Assembly (NCBI RefSeq): GCF_008039615.1
Contig: NZ_VDUZ01000037.1
Coordinates: 35,479-99,478, forward strand
DNA from: Vineibacter terrae
GTDB taxonomy: Bacteria > Pseudomonadota > Alphaproteobacteria > Reyranellales > Reyranellaceae
Direction: 5' to 3'
Length of the DNA stretch: 64,000 nt
The notes under the pieces: model-generated
Database searches by the model: none
Told to the model about the DNA's origin: nothing
What the model saw: only the letters and a program-made list of their open reading frames with translations
Part shown: positions 29,233-41,650 of the stretch, in pieces
Layout: the number at the start of each line of letters is the position of its first letter
How positions within the stretch are numbered: the first letter of the stretch is position 1
Translations under genes and position numbers: made by a program

Positions 29233-29806
29233 GTGGGTCCGCAGCAACGTCAGGCAGGGCCTCGCGCAGCTGGCGCCGCAGCGTCTCGACGGCCGCCTCG
29301 GGCAGCTTCGGTGGGTCGTCGCCATGCCACGGCGCCGGCCAGGCGCGCGGCGCGGCGATGAGCGCGACGTGATGCGCCCAGCCCCGCAGCCGCACCTGCA
29401 GCCGCGCCATGGCCGTGGCGCCGGCATCGTCGTCCGGCCACGCCACCACGTCGCGGCCGCGCAGCGGCACGATATCGGCCTTGTCGACCGCGCCGCAGCC
29501 ACCAGCCCAGGCGATGCAGACATGGTCCGGGAACAACGCCCGCGCGCCATCCGCGATCACCTCGTTTTGTACCACCAGCACCGGCGCCGCAGGCCGCGCC
29601 TGCAGGTCGGCGGCGCCGTAGAGCGGCAGCGGCGCCAGCGGCTCGTGCCAGTAGCACTGCGCGCCGGTGCGCACCGCCATCGCGATGCGCTTGCGGCCGT
29701 CGCGGCCGCGGAAGCCGGCGACGGCGAAGCTGTCGGTGTAATGCCACCAGCGCAGCGGCGTGCCGTGATCAGCATGCGTCAGGCTGGCGAAATCGTGCGC
29801 GCTCAT
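29147..29806 (-). CDS. Stand-alone Toprim-like protein with repeat-derived C-terminus
   Basis: The 219-residue protein resembles the Toprim part of phage- or plasmid-type primases. It has VLVVQNEVIADGARALFP with the candidate catalytic Glu82, then DVVAWPDDDAGATAMARL with acidic triad D125-D126-D127. The N-terminal 60 residues look like a short beta-rich lead (RWWHYTDSFAVAGF, YWHEPLAPL). There is no zinc finger, helicase or primase core. Residues from about 193 (SSRAQRGISCG and on) are the translation of palindromic repeat B3, which also supplies the stop, so the original end is lost. It may be a primase fragment of a mobile element or a small nuclease; function unknown. Confidence 0.65.
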   Translation of the reverse strand: MSAHDFASLTHADHGTPLRWWHYTDSFAVAGFRGRDGRKRIAMAVRTGAQCYWHEPLAPLPLYGAADLQARPAAPVLVVQNEVIADGARALFPDHVCIAWAGGCGAVDKADIVPLRGRDVVAWPDDDAGATAMARLQVRLRGWAHHVALIAAPRAWPAPWHGDDPPKLPEAAVETLRRQLREALPDVAADPPSSRAQRGISCGKAHDAPFAGDPSLRSG

Positions 29807-30029
29807 GGGCACACCCGAGGATAGTGGAACGGTGTTGCTTGACGTCAGCAACCGGCGAAGACGCCCGCATGAAGCCCGGCGGCGGCTTTGCCCTGTGACG
29901 GCCGGGCAGGCGAAACGCCCGTTAGCCCCGGCGGCGGGAACGCATCTAATGTCAACTAATATATGTGACTTCAGATCGGCATACAACCGGTACAAAACAC
30001 GACATTCGCTTGGCACCGAGCGGTTCACT

Positions 30030-30062
30030 CGGGCTCGCGCCGAAGAATGAGGCGCGAGCCCG
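30030..30062 (-). terminator. Hairpin after the mosA-like gene
   Basis: Perfect 12-bp arms CGGGCTCGCGCC and GGCGCGAGCCCG with a nine-base loop. It lies about 20 bases past the mosA-like stop on the minus strand. There is no T-run, so intrinsic termination is only possible. Confidence 0.4.
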
Positions 30063-30082
30063 TTCCGCCGGCGATTGTGAGC

Positions 30083-30484
30083 TCAGGCCGGGTGAGCGCC
30101 AGTATAAATGATCGACCCGACGTGCTGACCACGCAGCGCCGCAGCAAGCCGGCGGGGAACGAGTCCGGTCACGACCTGCACGCGCTCGATGTGTCGCGCG
30201 TTCGCAATGACCTTGAGGAGCGCCCGATCGATCGGCAGCGTGCCGGCACCGGTCAGGATGACCAGACGGTGCTCAGGCAACAACGTCCGCAGCGCGTCCA
30301 CGAGCGGGAGGATCGCGTCATGGCCGCGATCCATGATGGAGCGGCCGCCGATCTTCGCGACCTGCACCCAAGGGAGGAGCCGGATCGGGCGTCCGCCGGC
30401 GACGGGACGGGTGAGATCGCGATCGAGGAGGGTCTGGCGCGCGAGCGGCGAGGCGACGTGCTTGATCCGGTGGGCGTCAGCCAT
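30083..30484 (-). pseudogene. mosA: Molybdenum storage protein alpha subunit with large in-frame internal deletion
   Basis: The 133-residue frame begins like MosA of the molybdenum storage protein: IKHV-like start, [37 protein letters not shown], then [12 protein letters not shown] at residue 81. It jumps directly to the family C-terminus: [35 protein letters not shown]. From memory the intact subunit is about 270 residues, so roughly 140 central residues are missing. These form most of the amino-acid-kinase fold and the ATP and molybdate sites. The frame is open, so a short protein may still be made, but it cannot be a normal MosA. No mosB or molybdate transporter is nearby. Confidence 0.75.
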
Positions 30485-30656
30485 GGCGACTGTTCTCTTC
30501 AGCTCGCAGTGATGCGGACGTAGCGCGCCGCCAAGGTGCTGCCGGAAACGGGGGTGACATCACGAAGCGCCGCCGGAGATCAGAACCACCACGCGCAGGT
30601 AGTCGGCAAGCACCAAGAAGTCCTACAATGGAGTTGCCCTAATGACGGAGACCGTC

Positions 30657-31226
30657 ATGTCCAAGGTGCTTATGCTGCTTAGCCTGCTCACCTGGTCGAG
30701 CGACACGCTGGCACAAAATTGGACACTATATCGATCCGGTGTTGCTGGCTATCGCATTGAGTTCCCGGACATACCCGAAAGTCGGGTAGTATCGTCATCT
30801 GACGGGCATAAAGATTTCAGCGTCCTTGTCAAATATAACGACTATTTCTTCACTGTCGCCGTGTGGTTCAACAAAAGCAATTGGACGAACACGACAATAA
30901 CACCGCCGAAGGAATCAATCCCGGCGATAGTACGGAAGGCCGGCGATCAGTCACTTGAAAACCACAAGATCAAGCCGCGGGAGAGATACCAGATCACGAA
31001 TGGCGATTTCAAAGCCGACTTCGCCGTCCTTGACTACAAGGTCGATGGCCGTCCGACAGTTGCCTGCCTCATGCACACTGTTGGACACTACAATATCTAC
31101 CGCATTCATGCCGAAGGCCCGCTTTCGGAGTCAGAAAAGCTGCACCCCTTCTACTCCAGTCGTGTTCCATACATCATGAAGCGTTACCTTGAATCGTTCG
31201 CTATCATCCCGCGTGAGATCAAGTGA
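30657..31226 (+). CDS. Exported protein of unknown function
   Basis: The 189-residue product has a Sec signal of about 19 residues (VLMLLSLLTWSSDTLAQ). The mature part is beta-rich with FTVAVWFNKSNW, GDFKADFAVLDYKVDG and a C-terminal FYSSRVPYIMKRYLESF, like a small periplasmic or surface-facing domain. I do not recognise the family. The ATG at 30657 is chosen because GGAG lies six bases before it; an upstream ATG at 30642 overlaps that site. Its base composition is clearly more AT-rich than the flanking core genes, suggesting acquisition from elsewhere. Confidence 0.6.
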   Translation: MSKVLMLLSLLTWSSDTLAQNWTLYRSGVAGYRIEFPDIPESRVVSSSDGHKDFSVLVKYNDYFFTVAVWFNKSNWTNTTITPPKESIPAIVRKAGDQSLENHKIKPRERYQITNGDFKADFAVLDYKVDGRPTVACLMHTVGHYNIYRIHAEGPLSESEKLHPFYSSRVPYIMKRYLESFAIIPREIK

Positions 31227-31238
31227 GCGATACCACCT

Positions 31239-31850
31239 CTACGAGGGCTGGCTGAGGAGGCCATCTGCAACCAGCAAATCGCTGCTGCCGATCACCGTGT
31301 CGCTATAGGCCGATGGCAAGCTGCTCGTCCAAGCCAACGGTCCGGAATTCCTTGAATACGTGACGCAAGTCGGGAGACCCATTGGCCGCCGCGCAGATGG
31401 CCGGTTCAGCGACAGGGCCGAGAGCCTTCCTTGCAGCGTCACCTTGCTGGCGGGTCCATTGTCGACAGCGGGGATGATGCCGGAGGCCTCGGCGCCCGAC
31501 AACAACCACAGGTATCGGCTACGAGTCGTCCCTCTCATCAGATCGGAGGCGGCCGATCCGCGAGCTGCCTGCCAGCCCCCGGGATCCTGCTTGGCACCGT
31601 CCTCCCTGACATTGTCATCCGCGACTGGCTCGTCGAATGAGACCTCAAAGCCGGCGTTGCGCAGGTGTTCAACAGCAGCCTCGAGCTTATCCGCGGGCAC
31701 ACGGTATTCGATGATCTGCAACGACTCGAGCCTGTAATCCTGTTCAGGGTAAACTCCTTCGATGGTCACGACGGTGTCGGCAAGGTCGCGCATCTCTTGC
31801 ACGTAGTCGCGCGACTTGTAGGCGACGCGAACCAGCATGTAGCGGCTCAT
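31239..31850 (-). CDS. Hypothetical protein
   Basis: The 203-residue frame has a plausible gene-like N-terminal half of about 90 residues: VRVAYKSRDYVQEMRDL, a strand-helix-strand region with LQIIEYRVPADKLEAAVEHL, and an acidic end. The second half reads Ser/Pro/Arg-rich and looks like translation beyond a lost stop. No family is recognised. A GAGG lies about ten bases before the ATG. The gene is convergent with the exported protein at 30,657. The true end may be near residue 95. Confidence 0.4.
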   Translation of the reverse strand: MSRYMLVRVAYKSRDYVQEMRDLADTVVTIEGVYPEQDYRLESLQIIEYRVPADKLEAAVEHLRNAGFEVSFDEPVADDNVREDGAKQDPGGWQAARGSAASDLMRGTTRSRYLWLLSGAEASGIIPAVDNGPASKVTLQGRLSALSLNRPSARRPMGLPTCVTYSRNSGPLAWTSSLPSAYSDTVIGSSDLLVADGLLSQPS

Positions 31851-32070
31851 CGTAGAACCTCGTCGAGGATTGCTCGTGCCCGCTTTCGCAGCATCGGGAC
31901 CGGAAATGGTACCGTCCGCGAATATACCCCTTCTTGGCAACCGGGATCAGCCTGTGCCGGCAATCGTCCCGTCGGCGTCACCAACGGCGTCAAGGTTGTC
32001 GGAACGGTGCATCCTGTATCCCGCCTTTCCGCGCGGCAAACTGATGCTCTCGAACATCCCGAGCAACGTC

Positions 32071-32321
32071 TCATCCGGTCCACACCTCTGCCTGCTCCAG
32101 CCAGTAGAGCATGTCCATCTCACGGTACATCGTCGCGGCGGCGGTGAGGTGCTTCTGCGCCTTCCGCTCCCTGTCCGTACGCCGATACAGCTTCCCGAGA
32201 CCGAGGTAGCAGTGGGCGACGAGGGGCGCATCTCGCGGGCCTCGGCGATGACCAGCGCCTTGTGGTAGTGCGCTTCGCCGCCATGCAATTGCAGCAATCC
32301 ACTAAAAACGGGGCGTCCTTC
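32071..32321 (-). pseudogene. Frameshifted TPR remnant (C-terminus of a cyclase/ATPase-type TPR protein)
   Basis: Read on the minus strand, one frame gives EAHYHKALVIAEAREMRP. After a one-step frame change the next gives LVAHCYLGLGKLYRR, then a helix ending in TAAATMYREMDMLYWLEQAE and a TGA at 32,071. Together these are the last tetratricopeptide units of the large adenylate-cyclase/ATPase/TPR proteins common in alphaproteobacteria. The N-terminal kilobases are gone. It is a decayed fragment, not a gene. Confidence 0.7.
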
Positions 32322-32344
32322 ACACCAATAGATGCCAGCCAATC

Positions 32345-32557
32345 TCAGCAGTTGTACACACCGGCCGCGCAGCGACGTGCCGTGCGGCGGGCTACACCCG
32401 CGACGCTTACAGGCGTAAGCGGACGTCCGACCACCGCTTCGGCTCGTGAAACAACACTTGGAATGCCTGGGATCGACAACTGATTGCCGATCTCCAATAC
32501 ACCGACGGCAATCATCGCGAAAAGCATGAGGAAGCCAATTTTAGCTGCCTTGCTCAT
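32345..32557 (-). CDS. Small exported cationic protein next to DUF2092 gene
   Basis: The 70-residue product has a basic start, a hydrophobic segment (IGFLMLFAMIAVGVLEIG) and an Arg-rich C-terminal part with VARRTARRCAAGVYNC. It overlaps the stop of the DUF2092 gene by one base and has GGGAGG upstream, so it is coupled to it. Short proteins of this shape near DUF2092 genes are familiar in alphaproteobacteria, but no function is known to me. Confidence 0.6.
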   Translation of the reverse strand: MSKAAKIGFLMLFAMIAVGVLEIGNQLSIPGIPSVVSRAEAVVGRPLTPVSVAGVARRTARRCAAGVYNC

Positions 32558-33351
32558 CACCGACCTCCCTCGATTGCAAAGTGGCTGGGCAGTTCGCCCA
32601 TATCCTTCATTTCACTGAGCTCCTTCATGTCGATCTTCCTTGCGCCTGCCGGAGGCTTGAAGCTGAAGTCACCGGCTGCGGCCGCCGTCCCAAACTTCCA
32701 GTCTCTGGGCTGGATGCTGTACTGGGGGTTGCCCGTGATGAGCTTGGAGGTGATGACGAACCGGCAGGGATAGGGACGATCACCCTGGGCAATCCAGATC
32801 TGCCAGTCGACTTCCTTGCTCCGAAACGCGAAAAAATCGCACTCGGTGCCGCCGATCACGCCACTGCCAAGGTCCTTCACATCGGTCACGTCGCGCATCA
32901 ACTCGTCGTAACCGTTGGGAAGAAGCAGATCTGCGGCCGGAAGCGGCCGGTGATATTTGTCTTTCAGCTCGTCGATCAGATGTTCCAGCGTGCCGGGCGT
33001 TTCGACCTGAACGTACAGGTTCTTGTTCTTGCCCAGCACAGTCAGGGTCTTGCCGTCGAAAACCGTTTCGACATCGACAAATCCGCCGGACCGGGTGGCC
33101 CGAATCTTGTCAGGGCGAGCGAGCGTGACTACCCCCGAACTTGCCAGAGAGAGCCTCTGCTGATCCTTGGTCACGACCTCGAGATTGGCATCGTACTGGA
33201 ACCCAATGTTCGTCTGCGCATTCATGTAGGCAAACATCGCCTTCAATCGATTCCTGGCATCTGCTTCATCGGCCACAGCGGCCGATGACAGACTCATCCC
33301 GACGGCCAGAGCCAGTGCCGCGGCGCGCCCACAGCTGACGATTGCCGTCAT
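32557..33351 (-). CDS. DUF2092 family exported protein
   Basis: The 264-residue protein has a signal peptide ending SSAAVADE, then a beta-rich body typical of DUF2092: DKIRATRSGGF, KTLTVLGKNKNLYVQVE, and a GGTECDFFAFRSKEVDWQIWI segment. DUF2092 resembles lipoprotein-carrier (LolA/LolB-like) beta folds; the role is unproven. It is followed directly by a small cationic exported protein, suggesting a two-gene periplasmic unit. Confidence 0.8.
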   Translation of the reverse strand: MTAIVSCGRAAALALAVGMSLSSAAVADEADARNRLKAMFAYMNAQTNIGFQYDANLEVVTKDQQRLSLASSGVVTLARPDKIRATRSGGFVDVETVFDGKTLTVLGKNKNLYVQVETPGTLEHLIDELKDKYHRPLPAADLLLPNGYDELMRDVTDVKDLGSGVIGGTECDFFAFRSKEVDWQIWIAQGDRPYPCRFVITSKLITGNPQYSIQPRDWKFGTAAAAGDFSFKPPAGARKIDMKELSEMKDMGELPSHFAIEGGR

Positions 33352-33826
33352 GACTCCCCTCCTGTGCCCGTGTCATGGACATTGAAGCACTATGCTTGAG
33401 CAGATCACGGGGACCGGACCAGATCAAGCAGTGCCGGAAATTTGCCAGTACCTCGGTTTGAAAAAGGCGGCCGGGTCACAGATCGTCCGGCGCGCCGGAA
33501 CGCATCGACATTGGTCGCTCGGTTACAGCAGCGTCACGCGCGATCCGGGGGAGCAGCCGATCAGGAAGCATGCGGTGGCGGCACAGCACGCCAGTGCGAC
33601 GCGATGCGGCGCCGAAGCGGACACCTTCTTGTTTTGATCGATGTTGGCGCACGTGCCGCACAGGCGAGAACGTTCAACCACGGTCCCTCTCGCTCCGCCA
33701 TCCGCAAGGCTACACGTGGAGGCCGGGCGTCTGTCGAGAGGATTGTTCACCGGATGAATCACATCGTGGGCGGCGAGACATGTTCCCCGGTGGACATTGA
33801 AGCCGCACCTGTCGCCTCCATGCGGC
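33352..33826. other. Region without a supported gene
   Basis: About 475 bases between the DUF2092 gene start and the sdhA stop. Open frames on both strands are short and show no family resemblance. A 33-codon minus-strand frame with a lipobox-like L-I-G-C occurs near 33,523-33,624 but has only a weak GTG start. The stretch fits decayed sequence at the edge of the 29.1-33.8 kb accessory region. Confidence 0.5.
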
Positions 33827-35671
33827 CTAGTACACCCGCGCCTTGGGTGGGAATGACTGCACGTCGTTGCTCATCGGCTGGAGCTTGACCGGGCGATAGC
33901 TCATCCTCGTGCCGCCCTTGTCGTCGACCCAGATCACGGTGTGCTTCAGCCAGTTCCTGTCGTCACGCTCAGGGAAGTCCTCACGGGCATGCGCGCCCCG
34001 GGTCTCGGTGCGATTGGCCGCAGACCGGATGACGGCCAGCGCGCCCAGGACCAGGTTCTCGAACTCCAGCGTCTCGACCAGGTCGGAGTTCCACATCATC
34101 GACCGGTCCTTGACCCGGATGTCGCTCCCGCCGTCGAACACCGTGTCCATCCTGGCGCAGCCCTCGTCGAGCGACTGGCGGGTGCGGAAGACGGCGCAGT
34201 CGTTCTGCATGGTGCGCTGCATCTGAAGGCGCAGTTCCGCCGTGGCGGTGCCGCCGCTGGCGTGCCGTGCCTTGTCGAGGCGAGTGATCGCCGATTCGCC
34301 GCCGTTCGGCAGCGGCTTGTGCGCGGCGCCGGCCTGGACGAGCTCGGCGGCGCGTTTGGCGGCGGCGCGGCCGAACACCACCAGCTCGAGCAAGGAGTTC
34401 GACCCTAGCCGGTTGGCGCCATGCACCGACACGCAAGCCGCCTCGCCGATCGCCATCAGGCCGGGCACGACTGTGTCCGGGTTGCCGTCCTTCACCGTCA
34501 CCACTTCGCCGCGGGGATTGGTCGGGATGCCGCCCATGTTGTAGTGCGCGGTCGGCAGGATCGGGATCGGCTGCCGGGTGACGTCGACGCCGGCAAAGAT
34601 GCGCGCCGTCTCGGCGATGCCAGGCAGGCGCTCGTGGATCACCTTCGGGTCAAGATGCTCGACATGCAGGTCGATGTAGTCCTTGTCGGGCCCGCAGCCA
34701 CGGCCCTCGCGGATCTCGATGGTCATCGATCGGCTGACGACGTCGCGCGACGCCAGGTCCTTGGCCGACGGCGCGTAGCGCTCCATGAAGCGCTCGCCGT
34801 TGCCGTTGGTGACGTAGCCGCCTTCGCCACGCACGCCCTCGGTGATCAGGTAGCCGGCGCCGTAGATGCCGGTGGGGTGGAACTGGATGAACTCCATGTC
34901 CTGCACCGGCAGGCCGGCGCGCAAGACCATGGCACCGCCGTCACCGGTGCAGGTGTGCGCCTGCGTCGTCGTGAAGTAGGCGCGGCCGACACCACCCGTG
35001 GCCAGCACCACCATGTGAGCACGGAAGCGATGGAGCGTGCCGTTATCGAGGTTCCACGCCATGACACCGCGGCAGACGCCCTCGTCCATGATCAGGTCGA
35101 GCGCGAAGTACTCGACGAAGAACTCGGCGTGGTGGCGCAGCGCCTGCTGGTAGAGCGTGTGCAGGATGGCATGCCCGGTCCGGTCGGCGGCGGCACAGGT
35201 GCGCTGCGCGATGCCCTTGCCGAACTCGGTGGTCATGCCGCCGAACGGCCGCTGGTAGATCTTGCCCTCCGGCGTGCGGCTGAACGGCACGCCGTAGCGC
35301 TCCAGCTCGATGATGGCCGGGATCGCCTCGCGGCACATGTACTCGATGGCATCCTGGTCGCCCAGCCAGTCCGAGTCCTTGACCGTGTCGTACATGTGCC
35401 AGCGCCAGTCATCCGGCCCCATGTTGCCCAGCGCCGCCGAGATTCCACCCTGCGCCGCCACGGTGTGGCTGCGCGTCGGGAACACCTTGGTGATGCAGGC
35501 GGTCTTGAGACCCTTGGCGGCGATGCCGAAGGTGGCGCGCAGGCCCGACCCGCCGGCGCCAACGACAACGACGTCGTACGTATGGTCGATGACCGTGTAG
35601 GCACAGCCGCCAACGGACATTGGCCCGGACGCGTCGCTGCTACGTGCGTCTGCTTCCTCGTCGACCGGCAT
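33827..35671 (-). CDS. sdhA: Succinate dehydrogenase flavoprotein subunit
   Basis: The 614-residue protein has the FAD-binding turn [13 protein letters not shown], the covalent-FAD His in [11 protein letters not shown], the substrate loop [15 protein letters not shown], and catalytic Arg/His in [13 protein letters not shown]. It ends in the capping helical domain. SdhA oxidises succinate in complex II. GGGGAGG seven bases before the ATG at 35671 decides the start; this adds about 20 Ser/Asp-rich residues to the usual N-terminus. The other subunits (sdhB, C, D) are not adjacent on either side, which is unusual. Confidence 0.95.
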   Translation of the reverse strand: MPVDEEADARSSDASGPMSVGGCAYTVIDHTYDVVVVGAGGSGLRATFGIAAKGLKTACITKVFPTRSHTVAAQGGISAALGNMGPDDWRWHMYDTVKDSDWLGDQDAIEYMCREAIPAIIELERYGVPFSRTPEGKIYQRPFGGMTTEFGKGIAQRTCAAADRTGHAILHTLYQQALRHHAEFFVEYFALDLIMDEGVCRGVMAWNLDNGTLHRFRAHMVVLATGGVGRAYFTTTQAHTCTGDGGAMVLRAGLPVQDMEFIQFHPTGIYGAGYLITEGVRGEGGYVTNGNGERFMERYAPSAKDLASRDVVSRSMTIEIREGRGCGPDKDYIDLHVEHLDPKVIHERLPGIAETARIFAGVDVTRQPIPILPTAHYNMGGIPTNPRGEVVTVKDGNPDTVVPGLMAIGEAACVSVHGANRLGSNSLLELVVFGRAAAKRAAELVQAGAAHKPLPNGGESAITRLDKARHASGGTATAELRLQMQRTMQNDCAVFRTRQSLDEGCARMDTVFDGGSDIRVKDRSMMWNSDLVETLEFENLVLGALAVIRSAANRTETRGAHAREDFPERDDRNWLKHTVIWVDDKGGTRMSYRPVKLQPMSNDVQSFPPKARVY

Positions 35672-35781
35672 GAACGCCTCCCCCGCCATCCGGAAGCGTA
35701 GCGTACCTTATCCGAGACGCCGTTTCTTGCGTGAAAGCGGGTGGAAGCAGACGCGGCGGCACGACTTCATGGGTTTTGACG

Positions 35782-38457
<2,676 letters not shown>

Positions 38458-38485
38458 CGATCGTCTCTCACGATTGCAGCGGTGC

Positions 38486-40555
38486 CTATCCCTCGATCTT
38501 CGAGAAATCGGCGACGCGGTCGATTGTCGCGCGAATGCGGTTGAGAAGCTTGAGCCGGTTCAGGCGCAGCGCCGGATCGTCGGCGTTGACCGTCACACGA
38601 TCAAAGAAAACGTCGAGCGGCGCGCGAAGTTCCGCCAGCGCCGTCATCGCAGCGGTGAAATCCTCGCCGGCCAGCGCCGGCCCGGCCTTGGCGTCGGCCG
38701 CCTGCAGGGCGGCGGCGACGGCCTTCTCCTCGGGCGCCTGCAGCAGCGCTGCATCCACCGCGCCCGCGATCTTCTCGCGCAGCGCCTTTTCCTTCTTCTC
38801 CTCGGCCCGCACGATATTGGCGGCGCGATTGTAGGCGACGAGCAGATTCTTGCCGTCCTCGCTGCCGATGAACGCCTGCAGCGCCTGCACGCGCGCCAGC
38901 AGGCGCACCAGGTCGTCCTCGCCCCCCAGCGCGAACACGGCGTCGACCAGGTCGTGCCGCACCCCCTGCTCGCGCACCTGCACCTTCAGGCGATCGGCGA
39001 AGAACGGGATCAGGTCCGACGCATCGGCCTTCATCGCCCAACCCAGCGGCAGGCGCAGGCCGTTCTCCACGATCACACGAATGACACCCAGCGCCGCGCG
39101 GCGCAGGCCGAACGGATCGCGCGAGCCGGTCGGCTTCTCGCCGATCGCCCAGAACCCGGTCAGCATGTCGAGCTTGTCGGCCAGCGACACCGCCACGGAC
39201 ACCGGCGCCGTCGGGCAACGGTCGTTCGGGCCCTGCGGCGCATAGTGCTCGGCGATGGCGTCGGCTACCGGCCCGGGCAGGCCTTCGTGGCGCGCGTAGT
39301 AGCGGCCCATCGTGCCCTGCAGCTCGGGGAACTCGCCCACCATGCCGCTCACGAGATCGGCCTTGCACAGGCGCGCCGCCTGCTCGACGTGAGCCGCCGC
39401 GACGCCCTTGAAGAAGCCGCTCTTCTCGTGCGCGACGATCTCTCCGGCCAGCGCCACGATGCGCGCGACGCGCTCGTGCTGCGTGCCGAGCTTGGCATGG
39501 AACACGATGTCCTTCAGCGCCGGCAGCCGGTCCTCGAGCCTGACCTTGCGGTCCTGGTCCCAGAAGAAGCGGGCATCGGCCAGGCGGGCGCGCAGCACCC
39601 GCTCGTTGCCGGCGATGACCTCGGTGCCGCCGTCCTTGGTGATCATGTTGGCCACGACCACGAAGCGGTCGGCGAGCGAGCCGTCCGGCTTCACCGTGGC
39701 GAAGTAGCGCTGGTGCGCGCGCATCGGGGTCGTCAGCACCTCGGGCGGCAGGTCCATGAACGCCGCATCGATCGTGCCCATCATCGGCACCGGCCATTCG
39801 ACCAGGCCGGTCACCTCCTCGATCAGCGCGTCGTCGGCAAGCAGGGCGACGCCGTTCTGCGCGCACAGCGTCTCGACCTTGGCGCGGATCACCGCCTGGC
39901 GCTCGGCCTGGTCGACGATGACGCGCGCGGTCCGCAGCTGGCGGCTGTAGCCCGCCACCGCCTCGACCATGATCTCGCCCGCCGACAGGAAGCGATGCCC
40001 GCGGGTGCGGTTGCCGAAGCGCAGCGGCGGCATCGTGCCGCCCAGCTCGAGCTGGCCCGGCAGCGGCTTGCCGTCGAACAGGGCCAGGATCGAATGCAGC
40101 GGCCGCACCCAGGCGAAGGTGCCGCTGCCCCATTTCATCGACTTGGGCCAGGGCAGCGCCCGGATGGCGTCGATCACGATCTGCGGCAGCACCGCATCGG
40201 TCGGGCCGCCCTTCTTGCGGATCACCGCGAACCAGAACTCACCCTTGTCGGTGGCGCGCTTCTCGGCCTGGTCGAGCGAGTCGAGCCCGGCGCCCTTGAG
40301 GAAGCCGCGGACCGCGTTGTCCGGCGCGCCGACGCGCGGCCCGCGCTTCTCCTCCTCGACGTCGGCGCGCACGCGCGGCAGGCCGTCGACGATCACCGTG
40401 ACGCGCCGCGGCCCGGCAAGGGCGCGCGTGCCGGCGAAGGGCAGGCCGGCGGCCGCCAGGCCCTGGCCGAGCAGGCGCTCCAGGTCCTGCGCGGCGCGCA
40501 CCTGCATGCGGGCGGGAATCTCCTCCGACAGGAGCTCGAGCAGCAGCTTGGCCAT
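38486..40555 (-). CDS. glyS: Glycyl-tRNA synthetase beta subunit
   Basis: The 689-residue protein starts [17 protein letters not shown] and shows the GlyS pattern: a B3/4-like region, [34 protein letters not shown], and a C-terminal HD-like and anticodon-binding section. With GlyQ it forms the alpha2beta2 glycyl-tRNA synthetase. It begins three bases after the glyQ stop, so the pair is one operon. Confidence 0.97.
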   Translation of the reverse strand: MAKLLLELLSEEIPARMQVRAAQDLERLLGQGLAAAGLPFAGTRALAGPRRVTVIVDGLPRVRADVEEEKRGPRVGAPDNAVRGFLKGAGLDSLDQAEKRATDKGEFWFAVIRKKGGPTDAVLPQIVIDAIRALPWPKSMKWGSGTFAWVRPLHSILALFDGKPLPGQLELGGTMPPLRFGNRTRGHRFLSAGEIMVEAVAGYSRQLRTARVIVDQAERQAVIRAKVETLCAQNGVALLADDALIEEVTGLVEWPVPMMGTIDAAFMDLPPEVLTTPMRAHQRYFATVKPDGSLADRFVVVANMITKDGGTEVIAGNERVLRARLADARFFWDQDRKVRLEDRLPALKDIVFHAKLGTQHERVARIVALAGEIVAHEKSGFFKGVAAAHVEQAARLCKADLVSGMVGEFPELQGTMGRYYARHEGLPGPVADAIAEHYAPQGPNDRCPTAPVSVAVSLADKLDMLTGFWAIGEKPTGSRDPFGLRRAALGVIRVIVENGLRLPLGWAMKADASDLIPFFADRLKVQVREQGVRHDLVDAVFALGGEDDLVRLLARVQALQAFIGSEDGKNLLVAYNRAANIVRAEEKKEKALREKIAGAVDAALLQAPEEKAVAAALQAADAKAGPALAGEDFTAAMTALAELRAPLDVFFDRVTVNADDPALRLNRLKLLNRIRATIDRVADFSKIEG

Positions 40556-40558
40556 GGC

Positions 40559-41443
40559 TCAGGTCCGCCCCTCGAGCCACGCCTCGCAGCAGGCCTTGGC
40601 CAGCGCGCGCACGCGCGCGATGTAGGCCTGGCGCTCGGTGACGCTGATGACGCCGCGGGCGTCGAGCATGTTGAAGGCGTGGCTGGCCTTGATGCACTGG
40701 TCGTAGGCCGGCAGCGCCAGCCTGTTGTCGGCGTTGCCCAGCAGGGACTGGCACTCCTTCTCCGCGTCGGCGAAGTGGCGGAATAGGATCTCGGTGTCGG
40801 CACGCTCGAAATTGTAGGCCGACTGCTCGCGCTCGTTGCGCAGGAAGACGTCGCCGTAGGTCAGCGGCACTTCGGAGCCCGGCCGGTTGAAGGGCAGCTC
40901 ATAGACGCTCTTCTTGTCGAACAGGTACATCGCCAGGCGCTCGAGCCCGTAGGTGATCTCGCCCGAGACCAGCTCGACCTCGATGCCGCCGACCTGCTGG
41001 AAATAGGTGAACTGGGTCACCTCCATGCCGTCGCACCAGACCTCCCAGCCCAGCCCCCAGGCGCCCAGGGTCGGGCTTTCCCAGTCGTCCTCCACCAGCC
41101 GCAGGTCGTGCAGGTCGGGGTCGATGCCGATGGCGCGCAGCGAGCCGAAATAGCGGTCCAGGATGTCGTTGGGCGACGGCTTGAGGATCACCTGGAACTG
41201 GTAGTAGTGCTGCAGCCGGTTCGGGTTCTCGCCGTAGCGGCCGTCCTTGGGCCGGCGCGAGGGCTGCACATAGCAGGCGCGCCATGGCGAGGGCCCCAGC
41301 GCCCGCAGCGTGGTGGCGACGTGGAACGTGCCGGCGCCCATCTCCATGTCGTATGGCTGCAGGACCACGCAACCCTGGCCCGCCCAATACTGCTGCAGGG
41401 TCAGGATCAGCTCCTGAAAGCAGGTCGGCTTCGGGACATCCAT
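40559..41443 (-). CDS. glyQ: Glycyl-tRNA synthetase alpha subunit
   Basis: The 294-residue class II synthetase subunit has [51 protein letters not shown] (motif 2 region), [11 protein letters not shown] and a [18 protein letters not shown] segment. The ATG at 41443 gives the family length; the frame stays open for 32 further codons. It heads the glyQ-glyS-ppdK order. Confidence 0.96.
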   Translation of the reverse strand: MDVPKPTCFQELILTLQQYWAGQGCVVLQPYDMEMGAGTFHVATTLRALGPSPWRACYVQPSRRPKDGRYGENPNRLQHYYQFQVILKPSPNDILDRYFGSLRAIGIDPDLHDLRLVEDDWESPTLGAWGLGWEVWCDGMEVTQFTYFQQVGGIEVELVSGEITYGLERLAMYLFDKKSVYELPFNRPGSEVPLTYGDVFLRNEREQSAYNFERADTEILFRHFADAEKECQSLLGNADNRLALPAYDQCIKASHAFNMLDARGVISVTERQAYIARVRALAKACCEAWLEGRT

Positions 41444-41650
41444 CGGGCTCGACACGGTCTTGATTCCCCAGGCGTTTCCGCCCTGCGAGAGGCGGCCTTG
41501 TGTGCGCTGCACCATATTGGCCGGTCCGGATGGGGTCAAGGCGGACGCCGGGGTCGCCGCCCCGGCCGCCGATTCGTTTCGGCCCTGATATCAAGGGGTT
41601 GGCAGCTCCTGCCTGTCTCGCATGCCGGCTCTGACGCAGCCTGCCTGCAG

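Noticed and set aside
29941..29970. GTCA-N-TGAC dyad in an AT-rich patch upstream of the Toprim-like gene
   Set aside because: Only the outer four bases pair well and there is no second site, so an operator is not supported.
31847..32083. 78-codon minus-strand frame overlapping the hypothetical gene start by ATGA
   Set aside because: Arg/Ser/Pro-rich, no family resemblance, and overlaps the end of the TPR remnant; probably chance.
33523..33624. 33-codon minus-strand frame with a lipobox-like L-I-G-C
   Set aside because: The only start is a GTG with weak ribosome site, the mature part would be ten residues, and the surroundings look decayed.
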